A DNA stretch of 64,000 nucleotides from Streptomyces sp. XM4193 (GTDB lineage: Bacteria; Actinomycetota; Actinomycetes; Streptomycetales; Streptomycetaceae). Shown here piece by piece: positions 34,025 through 43,239 of this stretch. The position numbers and the translations under genes are program-made. Position 1 is the first letter of the stretch. Every line of letters starts with the position of its first letter. A model generated the notes under the pieces. It did no database searches. It was given only the letters and a program-made list of their open reading frames with translations, and was not told where the DNA came from. The stretch lies in contig NZ_JALLGK010000001.1 in assembly GCF_023072595.1 (NCBI RefSeq), positions 1,488,001-1,552,000 on the forward strand. The letters are read 5' to 3'.

Positions 34025-34837
34025 TCAGATCCGGCCGAGCACCTGGGCGAGCAGGCTGCCCATGCGGCTGGCGGAGTCGCGGCCTGCCTGGAGCACCTCC
34101 TCGTGGTTGAGCGGCTCTCCGGTCATTCCGGCGGCGAGGTTGGTGACCAGCGAGATGCCCAGCACCTCGGCACCGGCCTCGCGGGCCGCGATGGCCTCCA
34201 GCACGGTCGACATCCCGACCAGGTCGCCGCCGAGCACGCGGGTCATCTGGACCTCGGCGGGCGTCTCGTAGTGCGGGCCGGGCAGCTGGGCGTAGACGCC
34301 CTCCTCCAGGGTGGGGTCGATCTCCTGGCACAGCGCGCGCAGCCGCGGCGAGTAGAGGTCGGTGAGGTCGACGAAGTTCGCGCCGACGATGGGGGAGGCG
34401 GCGGTGAGGTTCAGATGGTCGCTGATCAGCACCGGCTGACCGGGACGCATCCCGGCGCGCAGCCCGCCGCAGCCGTTGGTGAGCACGATCGTCTTGCAGC
34501 CGGCGGCCACCGCGGTGCGCACTCCGTGGGCGACGGCGGCGACGCCGCGGCCCTCGTAGTAGTGGGTGCGGCCGAGGAAGACCAGCGCGCGCTTCTCGCC
34601 CACCTTGTACGAGCGCACCTTGCCCGAGTGGCCGGCGACGGCGGGCGGCGGGAAACCGGGCAGCTCCGTGATCGGGAACTCCAGCTCGGGCGCGCCCAGC
34701 GCCTCGGCGGCCGGCACCCAGCCGGAGCCCATGACCAGGGCGACGTCGTGGGTCTGCGCGCCGGTCAGCTCGCGCAGCCGGGCGGCAGCCGCGTCGGCTG
34801 CCCCGGTCGGGTCGGTGGAGATGTCGGATGCGTTCAC
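34025..34837 (-). CDS. Purine nucleoside phosphorylase
   Basis: A 270-residue trimeric-type (PNP/MTAP family) enzyme that splits inosine and guanosine with phosphate. Seen: '[17 protein letters not shown]' (phosphate loop), '[20 protein letters not shown]' (family signature), '[19 protein letters not shown]' and '[32 protein letters not shown]'. It takes the inosine made by adenosine deaminase and passes ribose-1-phosphate to the downstream mutase. GTG 34837 is 6 nt after TACCCT, so the mRNA is probably leaderless. A CTACGCGCGTAG operator is 24 nt upstream. Confidence 0.93.
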   Translation of the reverse strand: MNASDISTDPTGAADAAAARLRELTGAQTHDVALVMGSGWVPAAEALGAPELEFPITELPGFPPPAVAGHSGKVRSYKVGEKRALVFLGRTHYYEGRGVAAVAHGVRTAVAAGCKTIVLTNGCGGLRAGMRPGQPVLISDHLNLTAASPIVGANFVDLTDLYSPRLRALCQEIDPTLEEGVYAQLPGPHYETPAEVQMTRVLGGDLVGMSTVLEAIAAREAGAEVLGISLVTNLAAGMTGEPLNHEEVLQAGRDSASRMGSLLAQVLGRI

Positions 34838-34861
34838 CCGACGAGGGTAACGCGAAAGCGG

Positions 34862-34873
34862 CTACGCGCGTAG
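34862..34873. promoter_or_regulatory. Putative nucleoside-regulon operator, copy 4 (pnp)
   Basis: Exact CTACGCGCGTAG palindrome. On the minus strand it precedes a -10-like TACCCT by 12 nt, so it covers the -35 region of the pnp promoter. It is the only one of the three promoter-linked copies placed this far up. Confidence 0.72.
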
Positions 34874-35129
34874 AAGCCGTGTGCGACTGGGGGTGAAAAC
34901 ACAGGTCGGGGGCTCGGCGTTCGTACGATCCGCGGCGCGGGGCTCCGCCCTGGGCGCAGTGGGCGCAGGGGGTGTCCGGGCTCCGGACCGCGGGTGCCGG
35001 TGGGCGGCCGGCGGTCGTACGGGTGTCGGCTTGCGTCCGGTGCGCGTACGGGCGTCGGGACGGGCGCGGTCGGTGCCCGTACGGGCTGCACCGCCGGGGC
35101 CGGTTCGGTGTGCGCGGGAGGCCGGCGGT

Positions 35130-35567
35130 TCAGCAGGGGCGCTTGCGCAGCTCCGTCACATAGTCGTGCGGTGCTCCGGCGGACTCCGCCGCGTCCGCCA
35201 GCTCGCCGAGGTAGCGCGGCGAGGGCAGCCCGCCCTCGTAGCCGTTGAGCACGTACACCCAGGCCGGCAGGTCGCCGTCGAGCGTGTGCACCTTGATCCG
35301 CATCCGCCGGTAGATGTCGAGGCCGACGCCCTCCCAGCGGTCCATCGCGTCCTCGTCGAGCGGGGCGATGTCGTAGAGGGCGACGAAGACCTCGGACCGG
35401 GGCGCCTCGACCAGAGTGGCGAGCGCGCCTTCCCAGCCCATGTGTTCGCCGCCGAAGGTCAGGCGCCAACCGGTGATCCAGCCCGTACCCCGCAGTGGGG
35501 AGTGCGGAGCCCGGCGGGACATCAGCCGGGGATCGAGGTTCCCGGCGTATGCGGCGTAGAGCGACAT
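35130..35567 (-). CDS. Gamma-glutamylcyclotransferase-like protein
   Basis: A 145-residue GGCT/AIG2-fold protein: N-terminal 'YAAYAGNLDPRLM' (the Y-x-S/A-Y-G-N/S-L nucleotide-like loop), 'GTGWITGWRLTFGG' and a Glu in 'DRWEGVGLDIYRR' at the position of the usual catalytic acid region. The fold is typically used to cyclise gamma-glutamyl amines, but small actinobacterial members are uncharacterised. ATG 35567 starts at the conserved N-terminus. Divergent from the LpdA-like gene. Confidence 0.82.
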   Translation of the reverse strand: MSLYAAYAGNLDPRLMSRRAPHSPLRGTGWITGWRLTFGGEHMGWEGALATLVEAPRSEVFVALYDIAPLDEDAMDRWEGVGLDIYRRMRIKVHTLDGDLPAWVYVLNGYEGGLPSPRYLGELADAAESAGAPHDYVTELRKRPC

Positions 35568-35750
35568 GGCTTAGAGAGTACGGGAGCGCGGCCCCGGCGG
35601 GTGGGCTGCGAGGGTTCGAAATGGCACCGCCCCTCCTCGGGTCGGGTCCTCGCCGCCCTTGAGCGCGGGTCGACGAACACGCTCCGTGACGCGGCGCGTC
35701 GTCGGGGGGCGGGGGCCCGGCCGCCGCCGCCGTACGAGACACTGGAGTAT

Positions 35751-37172
35751 GTGACTCGGATCGTGATTATCGGCGGCGGACCTGGCGGATACGAGGCTGC
35801 ACTGGTGGCGGCGCAGCTCGGGGCGGAGGTGACCGTCGTCGACTGCGACGGTCTGGGCGGGGCGTCGGTGCTGACCGACTGCGTGCCGTCCAAGACCCTC
35901 ATCGCCACCGCGGAGGTGATGACCAACTTCGAGTCCTCGCACCAGGAGTTGGGGATCACTGTCGGTGACGCCGCACAGGAGAGCGGGATCGGGGTCGATC
36001 TCGGCAAGGTCAACCGACGGGTCAAGCGGCTGGCACTCGCCCAGTCGCACGACATCACCGCCTCCGTCACCCGGGCCGGCGCCCGCATCCTGCGCGGCCA
36101 CGGGCGGCTGGAGCCCACTCAGGCGCCGGACGGCTCCCGCGAGGTCGTCGTCACCGCCGCCGACGGCACCGAGCAGCGGCTGACCGCCGACGCCGTGCTG
36201 ATCGCCACCGGTGGCCACCCCCGGGAGATCCCGGACGCCCAGCCCGACGGGGAGCGCATCCTCAACTGGACCCAGGTCTACGACCTCGACACGCTTCCGG
36301 AGGAGCTGATCGTCGTCGGCTCGGGCGTCACCGGCGCCGAGTTCGCGGGGGCGTACCAGGCGCTGGGTTCGCGGGTCACGCTGGTCTCCTCGCGCGACCG
36401 GGTGCTGCCGGGCGAGGACCCAGACGCCGCGGCCGTGCTGGAGGACGTCTTCCGCCGCCGCGGGATGAACGTGATGAGCCGCTCGCGCGCCGCCTCCGCC
36501 AAGCGGGTCGGCGACCGGGTCGAGGTCACGCTCTCCGACGGCCGGGTGATCACCGGCACGCACTGCCTCATGGCGGTCGGAGCGATCCCCAACACCGAGG
36601 GGATCGGCCTGGAGGAGGCCGGGGTCCGGCTGAAGGACTCCGGGCACATCTGGACGGACAAGGTCTCGCGCACCAGCGCGCCCGGGGTCTACGCGGCCGG
36701 CGACTGCACCGGCATCTTCGCGCTCGCCTCGGTGGCCGCGATGCAGGGCCGCATCGCGATGTACCACATCCTCGGCGAGACGGTCGCGCCGCTGAACCTG
36801 CGCACGGTCTCGGCGAACATCTTCACCGACCCCGAGATCGCCACCGTCGGCTACAGCCAGGCCGACATCGACTCCGGGCTGATCGTGGCGCGTGCGGTCA
36901 AGCTGCCGCTGCTGCGCAATCCGCGGGCGAAGATGCAGGGCGTGCGGGACGGGTTCGTGAAGCTCTTCTGCCGTCCCGGCACCGGCATCGTGGTCGGCGG
37001 TGTGGTCGTCTCGCCGCGTGCGAGCGAGCTGATCCACTCGCTGGCGATCGCGGTGGACAACAATCTGACGGTCGAGCAGATGGCCAACACCTTCACCGTG
37101 TACCCCTCGCTCTCGGGTTCGATCGGTGAGGTCGCCCGGCAGCTGCACACCACCAAGGCCGCCCAGGGCTGA
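35751..37172 (+). CDS. lpdA: LpdA-like flavoprotein disulfide reductase, probable NAD(P)H:quinone reductase
   Basis: A 473-residue two-dinucleotide-binding flavoprotein. FAD motif 'RIVIIGGGPGGYEAAL' is at the N-terminus. NAD(P) motif 'ELIVVGSGVTGAEFAGAY' follows near residue 185. 'GVYAAGDCTG' and a C-terminal dimerisation domain are present. The redox motif reads 'GGASVLTDCVPSK', keeping only one of the two Cys of lipoamide dehydrogenase (CxxxxC). Mycobacterial LpdA has the same defect and works as a quinone reductase rather than lipoamide dehydrogenase. GTG 35751 starts directly at the FAD fold. Ends at an intrinsic terminator. Confidence 0.87.
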   Translation: MTRIVIIGGGPGGYEAALVAAQLGAEVTVVDCDGLGGASVLTDCVPSKTLIATAEVMTNFESSHQELGITVGDAAQESGIGVDLGKVNRRVKRLALAQSHDITASVTRAGARILRGHGRLEPTQAPDGSREVVVTAADGTEQRLTADAVLIATGGHPREIPDAQPDGERILNWTQVYDLDTLPEELIVVGSGVTGAEFAGAYQALGSRVTLVSSRDRVLPGEDPDAAAVLEDVFRRRGMNVMSRSRAASAKRVGDRVEVTLSDGRVITGTHCLMAVGAIPNTEGIGLEEAGVRLKDSGHIWTDKVSRTSAPGVYAAGDCTGIFALASVAAMQGRIAMYHILGETVAPLNLRTVSANIFTDPEIATVGYSQADIDSGLIVARAVKLPLLRNPRAKMQGVRDGFVKLFCRPGTGIVVGGVVVSPRASELIHSLAIAVDNNLTVEQMANTFTVYPSLSGSIGEVARQLHTTKAAQG

Positions 37173-37193
37173 GCCCGTTCAGCGCCCGTCAGG

Positions 37194-37235
37194 CGCCCCG
37201 ACCCGCCCGTTCCGGGCCCGGGTCGGGGCGTTTTT
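37194..37235 (+). terminator. Intrinsic terminator of the LpdA-like gene
   Basis: A 12-bp perfect stem (cgccccgacccg at 37194-37205, cgggtcggggcg at 37219-37230) followed by a run of five T. The clearest factor-independent terminator in the window. Confidence 0.92.
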
Positions 37236-37378
37236 CGACGGTGAACGGGCAGCGGCGGTGGGTAGTTGTACAACGCCGGACCGGGCGTATACCACGCAGT
37301 CGAAGCAGAGGCGAACAACTTCGGTAAATCGCGGCAATCCGCTGAAAGCAGACGGTCGTTCGCGTTACGGTCTGTTCT

Positions 37379-38299
37379 GTGTTCGCAGCAGAACGTCGTC
37401 AATTGATCCTCGAAATGGTGCGGGCGAACGGGGCCGTGTCGCTCCGTGAGCTTGCCCGAGTCGTCCAGACCTCAGAAGTCACCGTGCGCCGGGATGTCCG
37501 CGCGCTGGAGGCGGAAGGGCTGCTGGACCGCCGTCACGGCGGTGCGGTCCTGCCCGGTGGGTTCACCAGGGAGTCCGGTTTCCCGCACAAATCGCATCTC
37601 GCGACCGCGGAGAAGACCGCCATCGCCGAGGTGGCGGCCGGTCTCGTGCGCGAGGGCGAGGCCGTGGTGGTGGGCGCGGGTACGACCACCCAGGAGCTCG
37701 CCCGCAGACTCGCCCGGGTGCCCGGCCTGACCGTGGTCACCAACTCCCTGCTCGTCGCGCAGGCACTGGCGCACGCCAACCGCGTCGAGGTGGTGATGAC
37801 CGGGGGCACGCTGCGCGGCTCCAACTACGCACTCGTGGGCAGCGGCGCCGAGCAGTCGCTCCAGGGGCTGCGGGTCTCGCGCGCCTTCCTCTCCGGCAGC
37901 GGACTGACGGCCGAGCGCGGTCTGTCCACCTCCAACATGCTCTCCGCCAGCGTCGATCGTGCGCTGGTCCAGGCGGCGGCGGAGGTGGTCGTACTGGCCG
38001 ACCACTCGAAGCTGGGCACGGACACGATGTTCCAGACGGTGCCGACCGATCTCATCACCCATCTGGTCACGGACGACCCGCAGAGCGGCGAGGACCGCGC
38101 CGGCGCGGAGCTCCAGGCACTGGCGGACCAGGGCGTGCAGATCGCCATCGCCGGCCCCTCGGCCCCGGAGGGCGGCAGCGCGCGCCGGGAGGCGCTGCCG
38201 GAGCAGCGCCGCAACCCCCTGGGGGGCGGCGGCGGTTCGGCGCTCCGGGTGGCGGGGGCCGCGGCCCAGGTCGCGGATCTGGGCCACCGCAGACGCTGA
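37379..38299 (+). CDS. DeoR/GlpR-family transcriptional regulator
   Basis: A 306-residue regulator. The N-terminal HTH reads 'RRQLILEMVRANGAVSLRELARVVQTSEVTVRRDVRALEAEG' followed by 'RRHGGAVLPGG'. The sugar-phosphate-binding DeoRC domain contains 'VVVGAGTTTQELARRL', 'VVTNSLLVAQALA' and 'VVVLADHSKLG'. DeoR-type regulators sense phosphorylated sugars, so it is a possible but unproven controller of the nucleoside genes here; its own promoter lacks the CTACGCGCGTAG motif. GTG 37379 lies 7 nt after TACGGT (37366-37371), suggesting leaderless translation. The last 50 residues are low complexity. Confidence 0.88.
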   Translation: MFAAERRQLILEMVRANGAVSLRELARVVQTSEVTVRRDVRALEAEGLLDRRHGGAVLPGGFTRESGFPHKSHLATAEKTAIAEVAAGLVREGEAVVVGAGTTTQELARRLARVPGLTVVTNSLLVAQALAHANRVEVVMTGGTLRGSNYALVGSGAEQSLQGLRVSRAFLSGSGLTAERGLSTSNMLSASVDRALVQAAAEVVVLADHSKLGTDTMFQTVPTDLITHLVTDDPQSGEDRAGAELQALADQGVQIAIAGPSAPEGGSARREALPEQRRNPLGGGGGSALRVAGAAAQVADLGHRRR

Positions 38300-38675
38300 C
38301 CGCGAGCGCGGACCGCGGAGACACAACTGCCGGTGCGGCGCGGGCGATTCGCCCGCGCCGCCGTACGTCGTGAGCCGTTCGTCGCGAGCCGTACGTCGTG
38401 AGCCGGTCGGTGGGCGGGAAGCGCGGTTCGCACGGCGTGGGCGGGAGTTGGGCCGGAGCCGGGCCCGGAGCCGCGGGACGGGTGTGCTCCGGCAACTGCC
38501 GTACTCGGGACGGCGCCCGCAACAGCGCAGGCGCCCCGCCGTAGGTCGATTGCCCTACGGCGGGACGCCTGGTGTGCCCGAGATACGCGGATCGCCGTAC
38601 GGCGGTCGCCCGACACCGGCTCGCCGTACGGCTGCGCCTGGGCAACTTCCGTACGGCGGACGGCTTACGGAAGCG
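38300..38675. other. Repeat-rich intergenic region between deoR-type gene and acyl-CoA carboxylase alpha gene
   Basis: 376 nt without a supported gene between convergent stops. It contains tandem-like 'gccgtacgtcgtgag' units (38361-38402), a strong hairpin (38535-38564) and several copies of a palindromic cgtacgg core up to 38665. Looks like a REP-type palindrome cluster acting as terminator/spacer. Confidence 0.6.
38535..38564. terminator. Hairpin within the 38300-38675 repeat region
   Basis: cccgccgtagg (38535-38545) pairs with cctacggcggg (38554-38564), 11 bp with an 8-nt loop. Likely bidirectional terminator between convergent genes. Confidence 0.6.
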
Positions 38676-40454
<1,779 letters not shown>

Positions 40455-40987
40455 GATGGCTCCCTCCGTGAAACAAGCTGAGTTTAGGTACTGGCAACAC
40501 CGCGCGCAGAGCCACCCCAGGGCGTGAGCTTGCCCACACGAGCGGTGGCAACGGGCCAGAGCGGGACTCAAATCCCTTGTGTACCAAGGTACGCCGCCCT
40601 TCAGTGTTCGCCGCCCGCTGTCGAGGCCGGGTGGGACTTCCGGCAGATTGGCGTTGGCGAAGAGCGGTGCTTTTTGTGGAATTCCCACGAAGAGGAAGCC
40701 GGTTCTTTGCGGTCGCGCGATTCGGCCGAGGGTGTGGACGAGGGGTTTGGTGGGGGTTCGGCGCGGGTCGGGGAGAGGGCTTGGCGAGGTTCGGGCGAGA
40801 GGTCGGCCGACGGTCGGGCGCGGTGGGGTGCGGCGCGCGGTACCGCCGGCGCCGGGCGCGGTCCGGGGGATGCTCTGCCGGCCGGAAGGTGCGGCTTGTG
40901 GTCTTGCCGCCCGCACTACCCGCTAGTAGCGTGCCGGTCGCAGCGGGCGTACTCGCGGTAACAGTACGGAAGTTGGGCAGGTTCCGG
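40455..40987. other. 533-nt intergenic region upstream of the alpha subunit gene
   Basis: Between divergent genes. It holds the alpha-subunit promoter side (a TAAACT box near 40480 on the minus strand) and a less GC-rich patch around 40660-40720 with short arms gtgg/ccac flanking aattc. The rest is G-rich on the plus strand. Frames are open but have no start with a Shine-Dalgarno and no coding character, so I call no gene. Confidence 0.5.
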
Positions 40988-41524
40988 ATGAGTCAGAGGC
41001 GCGCGACAGCGATCGTGACAGCAGTCGCCCTGCTGGTGGAGGGCGTCGTACTCGCCACCCTGCTCTGGGTGTTGGCCGTCTTCCTCCAGCGGCAGGAGAT
41101 GTCCCTGGACGGGATCGGCCCGGGAACGCTCGCGCTCGTGACCCGTGGTGCGGGGGCGCTGCTCGGCCTCGGTCTGGCCCTCTGCGCGCTGCTGGTGCTG
41201 CGCGCCGGGTTGCGGGACCGCCCCCTCGGCTCTGCCGTGCGGATCGCACTGATCGCCTGCGCGGTCACTCACGGTGTCCTCGCGGTCCTCGCCGTCGCCC
41301 TCGTCGGCTGGGGAACGTTCCTGGTGCCGGCGACGGTGCTCGGTCTGCTGGTCTGGACGCTGCTGGAGCACTCCCCGCCCGGGCCCCGAGCGCCCGCCTC
41401 CGCTTCGGGCCCGACCGACCCGGACTCGTCCGGGTCGGTGTCCTCCGGCCCGGAGGCGTCCGGCCCGGAGGTCTCCGGTTCCGGTGTGCCGTCGCGCCCG
41501 GCGGGGCCGAGCCCGGTCGCCTGA
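40988..41524 (+). CDS. Four-helix membrane protein, function unknown
   Basis: A 178-residue protein with four predicted membrane segments: 'AIVTAVALLVEGVVLATLLWVLAVFL', 'LLGLGLALCALLVLRAG', 'IALIACAVTHGVLAVLAVALVGWG' and 'FLVPATVLGLLVWTLL'. A Ser/Pro/Gly-rich cytoplasmic or external tail of about 45 residues follows, with repeated SGPE units. I recognise no named family, though similar proteins precede maf in related genomes as far as I recall. ATG 40988; followed by a hairpin at 41531. Confidence 0.75.
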   Translation: MSQRRATAIVTAVALLVEGVVLATLLWVLAVFLQRQEMSLDGIGPGTLALVTRGAGALLGLGLALCALLVLRAGLRDRPLGSAVRIALIACAVTHGVLAVLAVALVGWGTFLVPATVLGLLVWTLLEHSPPGPRAPASASGPTDPDSSGSVSSGPEASGPEVSGSGVPSRPAGPSPVA

Positions 41525-41530
41525 ATCGCA

Positions 41531-41574
41531 GCCGGGAGTCGGGAGTCGTTGACTCGCCGAGTCGAACTCCCGGC
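41531..41574. terminator. Hairpin between membrane protein and maf
   Basis: gccgggagt (41531-41539) pairs with actcccggc (41566-41574); the enclosed sequence contains a second pairing of gactc/gagtc. Between convergent genes. Confidence 0.6.
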
Positions 41575-41666
41575 CGAGGTACGGGCCTTGCGCCGCGGTG
41601 AACGGGGCCGGGCCGGGCCGGAGCGTACGGCGCGGCGGGCGGCGCCCTGCGGGGGAGCCGTGCGGC

Positions 41667-42275
41667 TCAGTGGGCCCAGAGATCGGTGACCGAGAGGTCC
41701 AGCTCGGTCAGGAGCCGTCGCAGCAGCGGCAGCGAGAGCCCGATGACGTTGCCGTGGTCCCCGTCGATCCCGTCCACGAAGGGGGCGGAACGGCCGTCGA
41801 GGGTGAAGGCCCCCGCCACGTGCAGCGGTTCGCCCGTCGCCACGTACGCCGCGATCTCCGCGTCGCTCGGTTCACCGAAGCGCACCGTCGTGGACGCGGT
41901 GGCCGCGGCGCGGCGGCCGTCCGCGGTGTCGATCACGCAGTGACCGGTCCGGAGCACCCCGCTGCGACCGCGCATGGACTTCCAGCGTGCGACGGCGTCC
42001 TCGGCGTCGTCCGGCTTGCCCAGCGCGCGACCGTCCAGCTCCAGCACCGAATCGCAGCCGACCACCAGCGCTCCGGCCGCGGCCTCGCGTGCGGCCACCG
42101 CCTCGGCCTTCGCCTCGGCGAGCACCAGTGCGAGCTCGCCCGGGGTGGGTGCGTCCAGCGCGTCCTCGTCGACCCCGCTGACGATGACCTCGGGCGCGAA
42201 GCCGGCCTGCCGCAACAGGCCGAGGCGGGCGGGGGACTTGGAGGCCAGGACGAGACGTCGGGCGGCAGCGCTCAT
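41667..42275 (-). CDS. maf: Maf-family nucleotide pyrophosphatase
   Basis: A 202-residue Maf/HAM1-like protein that hydrolyses non-canonical or selected nucleoside triphosphates (dTTP/UTP type) to the monophosphate. Seen: '[20 protein letters not shown]' at the N-terminus (family hallmark S-x-S-P-R), '[12 protein letters not shown]', '[12 protein letters not shown]' and 'GKPDDAEDA'. The Arg of SPR is preserved as PAR. ATG 42275 (MSAAARR) is chosen over 42335. Lies downstream of mmpB and the epsilon and beta carboxylase subunit genes on the same strand, a common actinobacterial order. Confidence 0.92.
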   Translation of the reverse strand: MSAAARRLVLASKSPARLGLLRQAGFAPEVIVSGVDEDALDAPTPGELALVLAEAKAEAVAAREAAAGALVVGCDSVLELDGRALGKPDDAEDAVARWKSMRGRSGVLRTGHCVIDTADGRRAAATASTTVRFGEPSDAEIAAYVATGEPLHVAGAFTLDGRSAPFVDGIDGDHGNVIGLSLPLLRRLLTELDLSVTDLWAH

Positions 42276-42374
42276 GCCGCCATCGTAGAACCGGCCGTAC
42301 GCGCCCCGACCCACGGCCCGGTGCCGCCCCGGCAACCCCGCGGGGCGGTGACGCCGCGACGGTGAGGTGCCGGG

Positions 42375-42428
42375 CTGCGTGGACTGCGTGGGCTGTGCGG
42401 GCTGCGTGGGCTGCGTGGGCTGTGCGGG
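42375..42428. repeat. Six tandem 9-bp units between mmpB and maf
   Basis: Units ctgcgtggg and ctgtgcggg alternate over six copies with no coding function. Microsatellite-like array in the 170-nt gap. Confidence 0.75.
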
Positions 42429-42445
42429 CGTGCGGGAGCGAGCGG

Positions 42446-42577
42446 TCAGCGGACGCCGAGCACCAGCATCACGGTGAAGATCACCGCGGCGAGCAGCCAG
42501 GCCGCCCGGTGGAGACGCTGCTGCACGGCGAGCAGTCGCTTCGAGGGGCCCTCGGGTGGGGGGTCGGACCAGAGCAT
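42446..42577 (-). CDS. mmpB: Morphogenic membrane protein MmpB-like, 43 residues
   Basis: A very small gene. The product starts '[20 protein letters not shown]' and ends with one membrane helix '[19 protein letters not shown]'. The MLWSDPP start, single C-terminal helix and position between the carboxylase epsilon gene and maf match what I remember of the Streptomyces family named MmpB, linked to morphogenesis. Exact molecular role is unknown. ATG 42577; a 30-bp perfect palindrome sits 29 nt upstream. Confidence 0.8.
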   Translation of the reverse strand: MLWSDPPPEGPSKRLLAVQQRLHRAAWLLAAVIFTVMLVLGVR

Positions 42578-42605
42578 GTGCACCAGCGTGCCCCTCGGCG
42601 AGCCG

Positions 42606-42635
42606 CCGCGCCTGAGTACGCGTACTCAGGCGCGG
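42606..42635. promoter_or_regulatory. 30-bp perfect palindrome upstream of mmpB
   Basis: A perfect 15+15 inverted repeat without a loop, core TGAGTACGCGTACTCA. It lies between the epsilon-subunit stop (42781) and the mmpB start (42577). Length and zero spacer suit a dimeric operator; a cruciform or a terminator after the carboxylase genes is the alternative. Confidence 0.6.
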
Positions 42636-42780
42636 GCCCGGATCCCGCCCGGCAGGGGCGGCTCAACCGCCCGTAACGGGACGGACGACGTGGTTGCCCG
42701 GTGCACGCAGCGAAATCCGGTGCTGCGAGCGGCGAACCGGGCCGTGACGTCCGCGGGACGGCCCGGTTCGCCGGTGGCGG

Positions 42781-42984
42781 TTACGCGGGCCAGTACGTGG
42801 TGCGCCAGGCGCGCGGCCCGGGCTCGGGTACGCGCCGCGGGACCAGCCGCGCCGGATCCGACCACTCGGAGGGGTCGTCCGCACCCTCCTCGACCGCCGC
42901 CGCTGCTGCGGCGCGCGCCTGGACCACTGCCAGCGCGGCGGCCAGCTCCTCGGGTGTCGGGTTGCCCCGTACGACCTTGATCAT
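42781..42984 (-). CDS. Acyl-CoA carboxylase epsilon subunit
   Basis: A 67-residue AccE/PccE protein. 'MIKVVRGNPTPEELAAALAVVQAR' is the conserved epsilon start; the tail ends 'PRAWRTTYWPA', the typical W-x(5)-W-type terminus. Epsilon subunits bind the carboxyltransferase beta subunit in actinobacteria and raise its activity. ATG 42984 is chosen over 43068, which adds an unrelated basic stretch. Encoded 255 nt downstream of the beta subunit gene. Confidence 0.9.
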   Translation of the reverse strand: MIKVVRGNPTPEELAAALAVVQARAAAAAAVEEGADDPSEWSDPARLVPRRVPEPGPRAWRTTYWPA

Positions 42985-43239
42985 CGCGGTCTCCCTGCGT
43001 TCGGCTCGTCGTCCTCGGTTCTGCGTGTCCGGTACCGGCCGCGCGGCGCCGCCTGCGAGCTGCGACACCGCTTCCCGGGGGCGCCAGGGCTCCCGGGTGT
43101 ACGAGACCTACCCGCCGGACGCCCGGGTACGCCCGCGCGCCCGCCCGTTTGCTGCCCGCCCCCGCCGCGCCGCGCCCGCCGCCCGGCCACTGCCCGCCGA
43201 CCGCCGCGCCCGCGCCCGCCGCCCGCCCGGCTGCGCCCG
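42985..43239. other. Intergenic region between beta and epsilon carboxylase genes
   Basis: 255 nt of very GC-rich, C-rich low-complexity sequence (43121-43240 is mostly cgcccgcc-type repeats). No gene or clear terminator seen. Confidence 0.45.

Noticed and set aside
34881..35750. 290-residue N-terminal extension of the LpdA-like gene
   Set aside because: It overlaps the GGCT-like gene on the other strand and has no conserved sequence. The FAD fold starts at GTG 35751.
37300..37378. Search for the nucleoside operator before the DeoR-type gene
   Set aside because: No copy or half-site found, so autoregulation through this motif is not supported.
40577..40987. Upstream extension of the 40988 membrane protein
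   Set aside because: Arg/Gly/Trp-rich, no Shine-Dalgarno, and lies over the promoter region of the carboxylase alpha gene.
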